Source of the DNA: Vibrio sp. 14G-20
GTDB taxonomy: Bacteria; Pseudomonadota; Gammaproteobacteria; Enterobacterales; Vibrionaceae
Length of the DNA: 64,000 bases
NCBI RefSeq assembly: GCF_026241515.1
Contig: NZ_JAPHPW010000002.1
Location: forward strand, 124,001-188,000
Reading direction: 5' to 3'
Shown here: positions 24,672 to 34,318 of the stretch, in pieces
Numbering within the stretch: the stretch's first letter is position 1
Layout: each line of letters starts with the position of its first letter
Made by a program: the position numbers and the translations under genes
Notes under the pieces: model-generated
What the model was told of the DNA's origin: nothing
Databases searched by the model: none
The model's input: only the letters and a program-made list of their open reading frames with translations

Positions 24672-25553
24672 ATGAAAAAGGTACGATTTGGTGTATTTGG
24701 TAACATGGGCCCTGAAGCGGATGCTCTGTTCCAAGATATCGTCGCCAAAAAAGAGATAGAACACGGCGCACTAAAAGACCAAGACCACATGGCCATGATT
24801 GTGGTTAAAAATTCAGATATCCCAGACCGCTCTGAAGCCATTAACGAAGGCGGTATCGACCCTGTTCCTGAGCTAATTGAATCAGCGTGCATTTTAGAAC
24901 ACGCGAACGTTCAATTTGGCGTTATGACCTGCAACACCGCTCATTATTTCAGGCCTGAAGTTCAAAAACATACCAATGTTTATATCGTCGATATGCTTCA
25001 AACTACGGTTGATCAAATCAAAGAGCAGAATCCTGAATCTATTGTCGGTATTTTATGTACTAACGGCACATACAATTCGGGAATCTATGACCGTTACCTA
25101 ACTGACGCCAACCTCGTATTCGTTAAGCCAGATGCTTTTGAGCAAGAACATAACGTTCATAGCGCTATCTATGGCGAAGTGACGGGCGAGATGAGCGCAT
25201 GTGGACAAGCAATCCGAGAGACCAACGGCATTAAAGCAGGCGAGTTTGACCGTAATGCGGCACTTCTTGCTATTGCGGTTCAAAGCATCGTAGGAAAGGG
25301 GGTTGATACGGTTATTTTGGGATGCACGGAACTTCCTTTGGTTAGAAAGCAACTTGAAATGGCATTTCCAACCGTCACTTTTATAGATCCTATGGAAGCG
25401 GTAGCTGAGCGTGTCGTTGATATTTATCGACTCGCAGAGGAGTATGTTGAGCGTGGACATGTGGATTACGACATTAACGATGTTAATTCGATCTTCACAA
25501 CGCTTGATATGGTGAACTACGTAGCCAAAAGAGCGATGACCTACCGTCTGTAA
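24672..25553 (+). CDS. Aspartate/glutamate racemase family protein
   Basis: 293 residues, longer than the usual 230. Both catalytic cysteine motifs are present: TCNTAH (Cys87) and GCTELPL (Cys218), as used in two-base proton exchange at the alpha carbon. The N-terminus FGVFGNMGPEAD matches the GGMGP entry motif, with Asn in place of Gly. It probably interconverts L- and D-aspartate or glutamate, or a related substrate; the altered entry motif and extra C-terminal 50 residues leave the substrate open. Transcribed alone, with a terminator. Confidence 0.85.
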   Translation: MKKVRFGVFGNMGPEADALFQDIVAKKEIEHGALKDQDHMAMIVVKNSDIPDRSEAINEGGIDPVPELIESACILEHANVQFGVMTCNTAHYFRPEVQKHTNVYIVDMLQTTVDQIKEQNPESIVGILCTNGTYNSGIYDRYLTDANLVFVKPDAFEQEHNVHSAIYGEVTGEMSACGQAIRETNGIKAGEFDRNAALLAIAVQSIVGKGVDTVILGCTELPLVRKQLEMAFPTVTFIDPMEAVAERVVDIYRLAEEYVERGHVDYDINDVNSIFTTLDMVNYVAKRAMTYRL

Positions 25554-25581
25554 GCTCAGATACGTCTATTTGAAACATGAG

Positions 25582-25607
25582 AAAGCCGCGAATTACGCGG
25601 CTTTTTT
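25582..25607 (+). terminator. Intrinsic terminator of the racemase gene
   Basis: Stem AAAGCCGCG / CGCGGCTTT with loop aatta and a T run. Confidence 0.88.
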
Positions 25608-25655
25608 GCATTTGGACTGGTGGAAGATTAAAAATTAAAATTCGAAGCTCGACAC

Positions 25656-27113
25656 TTAAAGCTCGAACTCGCCATTCATTTTTCGAAATAACCAATCCGG
25701 TACCTTGTTCCATGAACTGTAGTTCGGGTTCTTAGTGTGGATTTTTTCCCCTGAAGCCCAGGTAGTCTCACCTGATTGTTCTCGCGACACAGCCCAGAAC
25801 AAATCCTCTTTCTGACGCGTTAAGTAGTGTGTCACTTGCTTCGCAAACTCTTCACTGTCAATCAACACACCAAACTCCACGTTAAGAAAATCTGATCTCG
25901 GGTCGAAGTTAGAAGAACCAATATAGGTGACACGGTCGTCTAAAATTACTGTCTTGTTGTGGTAGTAAGTATCTACATGAAAGTAGTGGTCATCATTGAT
26001 AGCTTGGCTTTTGTACTCGTAGATACTTATGCCCTTGTCGAGTAAAGTCTGGCGGTGCTTTTCGTAATACGCAGGCACAAAGCCCGAATCATTGGAGGCC
26101 GATGAATTCGTCAGTAAGGTGACTTCGGCTTGGTGCTCTTTGAGGGCATCGATGAATACAAACTGGTTATCGCTTGGCACCATGTAAGGCGTAGAAATAA
26201 CAGCCTTAGAAGGTGTCGGTACTTTTTGCTTCATTAAGTGCTCTGTACGTTGACGAAAGTAGGGCTTGTTGTCATTGAGCTTCTCTAATGAATCAAATAA
26301 AGGCGTTACCGATGCTTCAATAAACCTTGGTTCGCTTAGGCGATCTATCTGTTGCTCAACATTGGAAGTGATCGGCTTTTTATTCTTCTCACCTTTATTT
26401 ATTGCCTTGGTAAACGCTTTGTATTGGCCTTGTTCTTTGACTTTGATTCGTTCTTGAATTGGCACGGCATATTGGCTGTCCCAAAGCGCTTGGTAATTGT
26501 TGTCGAAAGACGCGATTACGTCACCTCGAAACAAAACGTCCATATCAAAGAAGTTGGCATTCTCGCTATAGCCAAAGTAATCATTACCGATGTTTCTTCC
26601 GCCTAAAATCATCGAGTGATGATCAACATTGAAGTACTTCTCGTGAAGCCGATTATCCAGTTGTTTTTGATGAGTGGAGAAGTTGAACGCACGACCAATC
26701 CAGCCCGCTTTACGTGACTCAAAAGGATTGAACAGTCGAATCTCAATATTGGGGTGTGAGTCCAATTCCGCTAGCCATTTATCATTAAAAACCATTAGGT
26801 CATCTAAGGTCAGTCGAACGTGAACCTCACGATCTGCCGCTTGCTTTAGCTCGTTTAGAAGCATCAAACCAAGCGTGTCACGTTCCCAAGAGAAGTAAGT
26901 CATATCAATCGAGTGTTGTGCTTGGCGAACAAGGTCGATACGACGAGCGAAGGCTTCTGGCGCAGTCGGGATCAGGTACACTTCTGATTGGTGTTCCGTG
27001 CTTTGCCAGTTTGCTTCGAAGTCAGGTTCAACATCGGGATAAGGTTGGGCACATCCTGTGACCAAAGCAATCAACATCATTGTGTATGCTGTTTTTAGTT
27101 TGCTAAGTGTCAT
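25656..27113 (-). CDS. Phospholipase D / cardiolipin synthase-like lipoprotein
   Basis: 485 residues. The signal peptide ends with lipobox LVTGC (Cys near 21), so the protein is lipid-anchored. Two HKD motifs are intact: HEKYFNVD (near 154) and HNKTVILD (near 385), each followed by the Gly-Gly/Ser and Asn segments (GGRNIGNDYF, GSSNFDPRS) typical of PLD transferases. Overall it resembles ClsC-type cardiolipin synthases, but those are not usually lipoproteins, so it may act on periplasmic-side or outer membrane phospholipids. It is the last of a leftward run of envelope genes. Confidence 0.85.
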   Translation of the reverse strand: MTLSKLKTAYTMMLIALVTGCAQPYPDVEPDFEANWQSTEHQSEVYLIPTAPEAFARRIDLVRQAQHSIDMTYFSWERDTLGLMLLNELKQAADREVHVRLTLDDLMVFNDKWLAELDSHPNIEIRLFNPFESRKAGWIGRAFNFSTHQKQLDNRLHEKYFNVDHHSMILGGRNIGNDYFGYSENANFFDMDVLFRGDVIASFDNNYQALWDSQYAVPIQERIKVKEQGQYKAFTKAINKGEKNKKPITSNVEQQIDRLSEPRFIEASVTPLFDSLEKLNDNKPYFRQRTEHLMKQKVPTPSKAVISTPYMVPSDNQFVFIDALKEHQAEVTLLTNSSASNDSGFVPAYYEKHRQTLLDKGISIYEYKSQAINDDHYFHVDTYYHNKTVILDDRVTYIGSSNFDPRSDFLNVEFGVLIDSEEFAKQVTHYLTRQKEDLFWAVSREQSGETTWASGEKIHTKNPNYSSWNKVPDWLFRKMNGEFEL

Positions 27114-27147
27114 AACTAACCTGCGTTTGAACGTAAAATTTGGATAT

Positions 27148-27173
27148 AAAAACGGCCAGCGAGCTGGCCGTTA
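27148..27173 (-). terminator. Intrinsic terminator of the esterase-like gene
   Basis: Stem AACGGCCAGC / GCTGGCCGTT. The minus-strand side ends in a T run, about 25 bases after the esterase-like stop codon. Confidence 0.8.
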
Positions 27174-27196
27174 CAGTAGAAGGGGGGTGAGTACGT

Positions 27197-29281
27197 TTAG
27201 TTTAGGTACCACTGCCAAGGCATAAGAGCTTGATCTTCTAGACCGCTTAAGCGACCTTCACGAAGCTTTGGATCAACACCTGGGTTTGTGACATAGTCCC
27301 AGTCGAAGGTAGTACTGTTTTCGCTGAATCCTGCACCATCAATTACAAGCACATTGTCGGTTGTATTGTTGTATTGGTAGTCGTTCTGGAACAATTCATC
27401 GCTAAACCAAAGACGCGACATTTCATTCATTAGTGCTTTTTCCTTGCTTGATGGATTTACTTCACCTCCATCAAAACGCACGGCTTTGTTAAACACAAAC
27501 GGCAGTTCTGAACCGTTACATGTACCGCTGATACAACCAATAGTTTTAAATAAATCGATAATAGATAGCTCACCATTTAGCAAGGTATTGTAGTTCCACA
27601 TGTTAAAGCTTGGTTTGTGCTCAAAGTGGTATAGCGTTGCTTCTACTCCGCTGTTTGCTGCCATGTGACGAGCTGGACCATTGAACAAGGTGTCATTTAG
27701 CAAGGTTTTAAATTGCTTCATGTTCGCTGTTGCGCCGCCCAGAGTTGCTTCTGAGTTAGGGTAGTAATCGGTTAGAGCCAGAATATCTTGGGTTTGTTGG
27801 TGGCTTGTGATATCAACAATATCAACCAAGCAACCTACGGTACCCGCAATATCATTGGAATCAATACATCCAATCATTTCAGCTACATCACCTTCTAGCT
27901 TGGCACCATAAAATAAACCCGTTACTGCGCTGTAAGCACTGCTTGGTAATGCAAGCTCTGCTGAAACTTCATCACTTGCTCGCTCAGATAGTTTTTGTTG
28001 CAGAAGAACGATGTTGTTTTCATCTTCTAACCAATTAAGCATAACTAGAGCAAGCTTTGCGGGATCTTCATTAGTAAGTAGTTCAGGTTCATCATTTGTT
28101 AGTAGTTCTATGACTGTCGGAATCAAGAACGTTGCAGTAAAGAGCATGCCAAAACTGTTCGCTTCATGTGCATTTTCACCGAGGACAGTAGGTACTGAGA
28201 AGCCTGCTTGCATTGGTGATTTTGCTGATTCGCTACAGCTACCAAGAAAACTAGTTTTTTCACACAATATGTATGGGGCAAAAGGCATCAGGTTTGACAT
28301 TGGAGTCTCATCTGCTGTTGGGCTCAGAATTGGGATTTGCAAAGAACCTAACAACCAATTCTTAAGCTGTTCAATACCATTCAAAGTCGTTTCTTGTGAC
28401 GCCATGATTTCGTCGATCGAAGTGTCTACGTCAAAGTCATTGTTGCGGTCCTTAGCCACGTCATAACTAGGATACTCAAAGCCATAAGGGTTACTCTGCA
28501 TGATGGCACGTTGGAAATATTGACCTGCAATATCGTCATCCTGTTGCAAGAAACCAATAGACATAGCACCGGAGCCTTGACCTATGACGGTTACGTTTTG
28601 ATCATTACCACCGAAATCAGCAATATTATTGTGTACCCACTCCAAGGCACGCTTTTGGTCACCTAAGCCATAGTTGCCATCTTCGTTTGCGCCTTTAATC
28701 CATTGAGTACCTAACTGACCAAGACGGTAGTTCAAGCTTACATAGATGAAAGGCTTACCATCGTCGCTTCCTTGAGCAACCACGGTATCACCGTACACAA
28801 GTGCTTCAGAACCTGAGCCATATTCAAAGTCACCACCGTGGATGAATACATAAACCGGTAGGTCTGCATCAGCATCTACGCCTACTGGACGCCAAATGTT
28901 AAGGTTCAAACAGTCTTCAGATTGTGTCTGTGAAACGTTTTGCAATTGAGGACAAGCATCACCGAACGCAGTCGCATCAATGTCAGTCCCAAGATCGATA
29001 AGTTCACTGTGCTCAAAGCGCTCTGCCTCAGCAAATTTAATACCTTTAAAAGACTCAACAGAAGCCAGTTTGTTGTCTTCGGTATTTGAAGTAATAACCA
29101 GTTCTTCTTTGGTCGCTTTAATCGTTACGTCACCGATTTGAGCGGTAAAAGGTTCAGCAGGTGCCGGAACTAACGGTTCTGGTTTGTCTGGCAATGGAAC
29201 TGTAGGGGCAGTATCAGTATCGCAACCTGCTAACGCAGCAGCAATAGTAAGGGCGATCATAGAGCGGTATGCAATAGTCAT
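27197..29281 (-). CDS. Type-B carboxylesterase-like lipoprotein, probably catalytically dead
   Basis: 694 residues from the ATG at 29281, chosen because it starts the lipoprotein signal MTIAYRSMIALTIAAALAGC; an upstream ATG at 29329 adds 16 residues. The type-B esterase framework is clear: SFKGIKFA, EDCLNLNIWRP and the oxyanion loop VFIHGGDFEYGSGS. However, the nucleophile elbow, normally GESAG, reads GQGSG, with Gly at the Ser position (near residue 237). The His normally in a HGSELPFVF-type motif is Asn (CNGSELPFVF, near 586). Both changes were read from the DNA. It may be a binding protein rather than an enzyme. An unknown barrel gene lies upstream. Confidence 0.82.
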   Translation of the reverse strand: MTIAYRSMIALTIAAALAGCDTDTAPTVPLPDKPEPLVPAPAEPFTAQIGDVTIKATKEELVITSNTEDNKLASVESFKGIKFAEAERFEHSELIDLGTDIDATAFGDACPQLQNVSQTQSEDCLNLNIWRPVGVDADADLPVYVFIHGGDFEYGSGSEALVYGDTVVAQGSDDGKPFIYVSLNYRLGQLGTQWIKGANEDGNYGLGDQKRALEWVHNNIADFGGNDQNVTVIGQGSGAMSIGFLQQDDDIAGQYFQRAIMQSNPYGFEYPSYDVAKDRNNDFDVDTSIDEIMASQETTLNGIEQLKNWLLGSLQIPILSPTADETPMSNLMPFAPYILCEKTSFLGSCSESAKSPMQAGFSVPTVLGENAHEANSFGMLFTATFLIPTVIELLTNDEPELLTNEDPAKLALVMLNWLEDENNIVLLQQKLSERASDEVSAELALPSSAYSAVTGLFYGAKLEGDVAEMIGCIDSNDIAGTVGCLVDIVDITSHQQTQDILALTDYYPNSEATLGGATANMKQFKTLLNDTLFNGPARHMAANSGVEATLYHFEHKPSFNMWNYNTLLNGELSIIDLFKTIGCISGTCNGSELPFVFNKAVRFDGGEVNPSSKEKALMNEMSRLWFSDELFQNDYQYNNTTDNVLVIDGAGFSENSTTFDWDYVTNPGVDPKLREGRLSGLEDQALMPWQWYLN

Positions 29282-29411
29282 AAAAAGAGTTTCCACAATA
29301 GTATTCGGCGTAGTCTGTTTCATCGTCATCTACTTAGATAACAGAGCTACAAAATTTCTTATCAAGAACAACCTGGTTTTAAGAGCAGGGCTGGTAATCA
29401 AAGTTCGGTGA

Positions 29412-31070
29412 CTAGAATCGGTAGCCAAGATTCAGCGTTACAGCCGAACGAGTTTCGCCTTTGTTGTACAACACAGTCATGTTGTAATGCTTGCCGATCT
29501 GTTTGTTAACCCCTGTTAGGAATGCCCACTGATCGATGTCGACACCAACGTCATAATCAAATTCGATGTCATCGGTTTTTACGGTGCCTTGCATACGTGA
29601 ATTTAAACCTTGATATTCAGCGCCAACGAAAAACTGAGCTCGATAATCGACTAATTGGTAACCCAACATAGGTTGAACCGTAACAATGCCATCGCCCCAG
29701 TCGTCTAATCCTTTAAGACGGGTTTGTGAATAAGTGCCAGTAACAGAAGCAAAGAACTCTTTGTAACCAACGGACAGTGTTGTACCCATACCGCGTAAGT
29801 CATACTCGAGATGAAGTGGAACATTTAAACGACCACGGTTGCACAGAGCTGAAACTTTGTTACAAAGCAGGTCACCTGCGCCATCAAATCGATCATTGAG
29901 CTTGTCTCTTAAGTATTCACCTGCTGCGCCGGTATAAGAGGCATCCACGTTCGCATCAACGTTTACCTTTCCTACATAACCGAATACATTCCAGAATGGC
30001 AGGATATTTACGTCACCGCGTATCGAAAGGCTTTCCGCTTTTACCGTCGCAACGCTATCTTCCGGGTCAAATAAGTCATTCAAGCGCACACCACCAATCA
30101 CGTAATCAGTCATTGGAATGTCCATGTCTTGGTTGCGATAAGCTACGGATACACCGAATGGAAGTGGCATATCGATACCTTTACGACGGACCATATCACC
30201 CATTAAAGGGAAGACTCGGTCTAGTTTTACGCTTGCCTCTAACATTCTTGGGTCTGATACTTCTTGAAGCCTTGCTTCGTTAAGCACCTGTATGCCGTTA
30301 TCGTCTTCATAAAACGCGACTGGCTCGATTATGCTTGTCATCTTCACTGGTTTGTTCTTGGTTGTACCAACGACTTCAGTTGTTTTACTCGCGATGACTA
30401 ACTTACCCGACGGTAAAGTGTGAAACTCAATCTCTTGCTTATAGCTTTCTACCTTGTATATGTGGTGTTTAAACGGCTTTTCATTGCTGATCAGCATGCG
30501 TTTTGGTTGACCGTTGACTAACTCAATGTTGACATTCAAAAAACGGAAATATGCGATGTCTTGAGGTAGTCCATACTTCGAATAATCGAAGCTGATGATT
30601 ACTTTGTTATCGTCAATTTCTTTTACGCGAACCGAAGATGAATCAAAGCTTTCTGCATAGTCACGTAAACGATATTCGGTACGTGTGAAGGCTTCTATTT
30701 CATCGAGTAGGTTTTCGTTATCATCCAGCTCTTCTGGGTTATATTTGATGCGAAGATCGATGTTGCCTTTAGTGTCGGTGTTTTTAACGAGATAGACGCT
30801 TGAGTCACGAACTTCATCACCAATTTGCAGTGTACGATGTGCGTGTTCAACTAGGTGTTCGCCCTGTACGAGTGAACTGATTGCTAGCTTTGGTAAATCA
30901 TGACTGATGCCATATTTGTCAAACAGTGCTCGACCTTTTTCCATGACTTCGCTGTAAGTCTTGGTTTCTGCTGCTGACGCAAAGGTGGGTGTGGTAAGTA
31001 ATAGGGCGCTCGCTAACACAGAAAGAGTATGGGTCTTACAGGCGCTGGTGCGTATTTCAAAAAAACTCAT
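29412..31070 (-). CDS. Putative outer membrane beta-barrel protein of unknown family
   Basis: 552 residues from the ATG at 31070, which follows a GGA at good spacing and starts a signal peptide ending TFASAAE; a longer reading frame to 31163 adds 31 residues before it. The C-terminal half alternates hydrophobic and polar residues in strand-like segments and ends LNLGYRF, with a terminal Phe as required for BAM-assembled barrels. Two Cys (LCNKVSALCNRG) may form a loop disulfide. The N-terminal 250 residues look like a mixed soluble domain. It lies 130 bases upstream of the esterase-like gene on the same strand and may be expressed with it. Function not known. Confidence 0.7.
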   Translation of the reverse strand: MSFFEIRTSACKTHTLSVLASALLLTTPTFASAAETKTYSEVMEKGRALFDKYGISHDLPKLAISSLVQGEHLVEHAHRTLQIGDEVRDSSVYLVKNTDTKGNIDLRIKYNPEELDDNENLLDEIEAFTRTEYRLRDYAESFDSSSVRVKEIDDNKVIISFDYSKYGLPQDIAYFRFLNVNIELVNGQPKRMLISNEKPFKHHIYKVESYKQEIEFHTLPSGKLVIASKTTEVVGTTKNKPVKMTSIIEPVAFYEDDNGIQVLNEARLQEVSDPRMLEASVKLDRVFPLMGDMVRRKGIDMPLPFGVSVAYRNQDMDIPMTDYVIGGVRLNDLFDPEDSVATVKAESLSIRGDVNILPFWNVFGYVGKVNVDANVDASYTGAAGEYLRDKLNDRFDGAGDLLCNKVSALCNRGRLNVPLHLEYDLRGMGTTLSVGYKEFFASVTGTYSQTRLKGLDDWGDGIVTVQPMLGYQLVDYRAQFFVGAEYQGLNSRMQGTVKTDDIEFDYDVGVDIDQWAFLTGVNKQIGKHYNMTVLYNKGETRSAVTLNLGYRF

Positions 31071-31326
31071 GACGGATTCCACGCTGAGTAACCTCAAACC
31101 TTCGAGGCTCATACAGTCGATGTAAAACTGAACTTCGTGTTCAGTTGTTATGTATTTATCCATTAGGATTGCTAGTGTGAATGTCGCGACTAAAAATGCA
31201 TTGCGTCAATCAATGAGAGGATTTTAAGAGTATGTGACAGATCGCGTTAATCGCGTTTGATGGACGCTATCCTACTTTAGTTAATTTTGATACTAAGGTT
31301 ATGATTTGTATGTGTTTTAATCAGAT

Positions 31327-31364
31327 AAAAAACGGCCTGCTTAGTAAAAAACTTTGCAGGCCGT
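31327..31364 (-). terminator. Intrinsic terminator of the AaeXAB-like operon
   Basis: Stem ACGGCCTGC / GCAGGCCGT with a 15-base loop; the A run on the left is a T run on the minus strand. Confidence 0.75.
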
Positions 31365-31392
31365 GTTGTTGTAGTGGTAAATGTATTGAGTT

Positions 31393-32748
31393 TTAAGCGG
31401 TTATCTTCACTCTAAATAGATCAGTAAACAGCTTGGCTATCATCAAAATGATCATAATATTTACTAGCATCAATAGTGGCGTTTCTATTCTATATGTCGG
31501 TGTGAGGTTGAGAGCACCAGATGTAAGAACAACCAATAAGTTGATACCCAAAATTCTATGTATCATGAGCTTAGGTGTCGCGAACACTTTCCATATCACC
31601 ATAATATTAAGGAAGTAGAACAGTCCCAACTCCCATAGCTCTGTCATTAATGGCATCACAAAGATGTATTGCAACAGAATCACCGATCCTGTGCCCAATA
31701 CGCCATAAAAGGCATCCTTAATAACGCTTGGTGGCATGGTCGGCACCATAGAAGAGAATACACCGGCTAACATAGGAAATATAAAACCGCCCGGCACTGG
31801 AAGATAAATCCAAATCAACAGCGATGTGATAAACATCGACACGCCTTGCAGCACTTTTCGCCGATCTTCATTCAAATGTTCAACAAATGTGCGATGAGCA
31901 TGATGCCAAGACACTTCTTTTTGATCGCCCATTACCTTGAGTTCACCCTCAACCAGAGATTGATCTGGTGTTAACACATCGAACGTCTTCAAGTTATGAG
32001 TAAGAACTGCCCATTGGATACCCAAGTTTGATTCGCTGTTACTTTGTTTGAGTAATGTATCTTGGATATGTGCCATTTCATCGACACGCAAACGCCATGT
32101 TTGGATGTTCTCTTTAAGGTGGTAACTTCCGGTCAGTGGCAGATCTAAAAGTTGATACAGCTTATCAATATTTGCGGTATTGCTTTCAAGTGCGGCAATG
32201 TCGATGTCGTCTGTATTTTCCATTGCATCTAGCAAGGCTTGTTTACTGGTTTCGAAACGTTGTACAAAGTTGAGTTCTGTATTCACAGGCCAAACGATGC
32301 GATACACAATCGAGAACACAACAACACCTAGTAGTGTTTCTTGAAGTCGAAGTACAGCAAAGTGAAAGGTGGTTTGGCTATCAAACCCGCCCATGCAAGC
32401 AACAATCGAACACACGGCAAATCCTATTGAAAAGATATAGCCGTACTTTTCATCGCTCGACATGAAGATACATACGCCAAGAAATAGGGTGAAAAAAGTA
32501 AGAAACAAGAAGCGATCTTGAGAAAATATGGCGATAAGGAAAAAGGCATAACTGGTTCCTAACAAGGTTCCCATTAACCGGTTATGGCCTTTGTTTATTG
32601 CATGGGCGAAACTCTCATTCAATGCCATCACTGCCACGGCTATCGCAGCCCAATACGGTTTTTCCCAACCAAACCACAACGCTAGGCAGATTGCGATAAC
32701 GATAGATAGTGCGGCTTTAATCGCGTCTTTAGTCGATGCAGTGAACAT
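31393..32748 (-). CDS. FUSC-family inner membrane exporter (AaeB-like)
   Basis: 451 residues from the ATG at 32748, six bases after AGGTG; a GTG three codons earlier is also possible. Two blocks of TM helices (about 10-155 and 300-445) flank a cytosolic middle part, as in the fusaric acid resistance family. The N-terminal segment WFGWEKPYWAAIAVAVM matches the family. It is shorter than E. coli AaeB (655). It is preceded by HlyD-type and DUF1656 genes in the order of aaeX-aaeA-aaeB, so the three probably export aromatic acids or similar compounds. Confidence 0.88.
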   Translation of the reverse strand: MFTASTKDAIKAALSIVIAICLALWFGWEKPYWAAIAVAVMALNESFAHAINKGHNRLMGTLLGTSYAFFLIAIFSQDRFLFLTFFTLFLGVCIFMSSDEKYGYIFSIGFAVCSIVACMGGFDSQTTFHFAVLRLQETLLGVVVFSIVYRIVWPVNTELNFVQRFETSKQALLDAMENTDDIDIAALESNTANIDKLYQLLDLPLTGSYHLKENIQTWRLRVDEMAHIQDTLLKQSNSESNLGIQWAVLTHNLKTFDVLTPDQSLVEGELKVMGDQKEVSWHHAHRTFVEHLNEDRRKVLQGVSMFITSLLIWIYLPVPGGFIFPMLAGVFSSMVPTMPPSVIKDAFYGVLGTGSVILLQYIFVMPLMTELWELGLFYFLNIMVIWKVFATPKLMIHRILGINLLVVLTSGALNLTPTYRIETPLLMLVNIMIILMIAKLFTDLFRVKITA

Positions 32749-32757
32749 AAGAATCAC

Positions 32758-33624
32758 CTAGCTATTTTTGATTATTTTAATCGAGGCAGTCATACCAACA
32801 CGTAGTTGCACGTCTTCTGGTATTTTGTCTAACTTAACTTTGATAGGGATGCGTTGAGCTAAACGTATCCATTGGAAGTTTGGATTCACGTTTGGCAATA
32901 AATCATTACCTGTGCTGCCGTCTTGCTTCGCGATACCAAAACCAATACTTTTGATATGTCCTTCTAGCTGAACATTGTTGTGCATCATTAAGGTCACATA
33001 GGCCGTGTCCTGAGCGTCGACGCCGACTAAATCTGTCTCTTTGAAATAGCCTTCAATCCAAAAGCTATCTTCATCAATTAACGCAACCACAGGTGAATTC
33101 GCGACAACTTGAGAGCCCACGCGTAGGCTCAGATTAGTGATGTAGCCGTTAGTAGGCGCGTATACCTTGGTGTACTCAAGGTTTAGATGTGCTTCTTCTA
33201 CGTTAGCTTTTGCCAGTTCCACATTCGCGGTGCTAGTTTCTACTGCGTTGTTTAAGTTGTTTAGAGTAAGAACGGGCACAGCACCGGGCGTTCTTTTCTC
33301 TAAATTCAACGCGCGTTGTTCTTCATTTTTGGCTTTGGCGAGTAGGGCAAACGCTTGTTTTTGAGTCGCAAGTGCTTTTCTGTAGGTCGCTTTGTAAATA
33401 CTCGGATCGATTTCAAAAAGAAGATCGCCTTTTTTTACTTTCGAGTTGTCTTCGACATGCACTTCAATCACTTGACCCGTGACTCGAGGTGTAATCGAGA
33501 CAATATAAGCGCTAACTTGCCCGTCTCTGGTCCATGGGTTACTTGAGTATGATTGGTAATAGCTATAAACCACAGATCCCGCAGCAGCCAATAATAAAAG
33601 TGTGATGAGATAACGTTTGATCAC
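32758..33624 (-). CDS. HlyD/EmrA-type membrane fusion protein (AaeA-like)
   Basis: 288 residues. One N-terminal TM helix (5-25) anchors it in the inner membrane. The lipoyl halves are VEDNSKVKKGDLLFEIDPS and TKVYAPTNGYITNLSLRVGS, with a coiled-coil hairpin between them. It links the FUSC pump to an outer membrane channel. The start is GTG with GAGG seven bases upstream. It sits ten bases from the DUF1656 gene and next to the pump gene, in one operon. Confidence 0.9.
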   Translation of the reverse strand: MIKRYLITLLLLAAAGSVVYSYYQSYSSNPWTRDGQVSAYIVSITPRVTGQVIEVHVEDNSKVKKGDLLFEIDPSIYKATYRKALATQKQAFALLAKAKNEEQRALNLEKRTPGAVPVLTLNNLNNAVETSTANVELAKANVEEAHLNLEYTKVYAPTNGYITNLSLRVGSQVVANSPVVALIDEDSFWIEGYFKETDLVGVDAQDTAYVTLMMHNNVQLEGHIKSIGFGIAKQDGSTGNDLLPNVNPNFQWIRLAQRIPIKVKLDKIPEDVQLRVGMTASIKIIKNS

Positions 33625-33634
33625 AGTAAGTGCC

Positions 33635-33847
33635 TCAAAAAATTGTAATAAAATGGCCGATAGCGCCAGTAAAAATCACGATCAAGCTCAGTTCTGCTAT
33701 TGCAGGAAAGGCGACGTACTTATGAAGGCCAAACCTTGTAGCGATTGACCCTGTTAGCATTGTCAGTATGTAAGCCAGTGCGATAACCAATAACAGCGGT
33801 GGGAAGTAGACTTCACCCCACACAAGTTCATGTGGCATTGTGTTCAT
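33635..33847 (-). CDS. DUF1656 small membrane protein (AaeX-like)
   Basis: 70 residues with two TM helices (about 14-34 and 45-67). The segment PHELVWGEVYFPPLLL is typical of DUF1656. Its place as first gene before a HlyD-type and a FUSC gene matches the AaeX position. It probably assists pump assembly; no activity of its own is known. Confidence 0.85.
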   Translation of the reverse strand: MNTMPHELVWGEVYFPPLLLVIALAYILTMLTGSIATRFGLHKYVAFPAIAELSLIVIFTGAIGHFITIF

Positions 33848-34318
33848 GGTTCTGTTCTCTATTTGTTTGATGAATGCAACGATAACGGAATTCGATTTAT
33901 TGTGATAATCGCTTATAGAGGATTGGATCCATCAAAAATCCGACTTTATTCGGTGACTATGCCAACTGCATCTTTGTTTAGTGCCGAAAGCCAGTAAAAC
34001 AAGTGTAGGTAGGTTGTTGTTCTGGATGTCAAAACACTTAATTGAAATTGATTTGAAAATTATCTACTTTTGCTGGTTTAAGATAAATCTATTAAAAACA
34101 GTGACTTCAGATGTAGATTGAACTTAAATAACTCTCCAAACAGTTAAAGTGATGATTTGATCCATCAAATGGGATTACATAATAAAACCTTTTGTTTTTA
34201 ATATTCGGTTCGAAGCAACGAGATGCTTTATTTATTTTGAATAATCCAACAAATATCATTATGAAGTTATTCGTTAGATTATTTACTCCTTATATTTAGT
34301 AACAAGAGTAAATTTGTC
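33848..34318. promoter_or_regulatory. Divergent regulatory region with duplicated dyad TT(T/G)GATCCATCAAA
   Basis: The 471-base gap between the divergent efflux and aspartate operons has no gene. TTGGATCCATCAAA at 33923-33936 recurs as TTTGATCCATCAAA at 34156-34169, the second being a perfect 14-bp palindrome. One copy is about 75 bases before the efflux operon and the other about 150 bases before aspT, so one regulator could link both. Confidence 0.5.

Noticed and set aside
24445..24892. Two overlapping antisense ORFs at the end of the TamA-like gene
   Set aside because: They are shadows of the TamA-like and racemase genes, with no ribosome-binding sites or recognisable domains.
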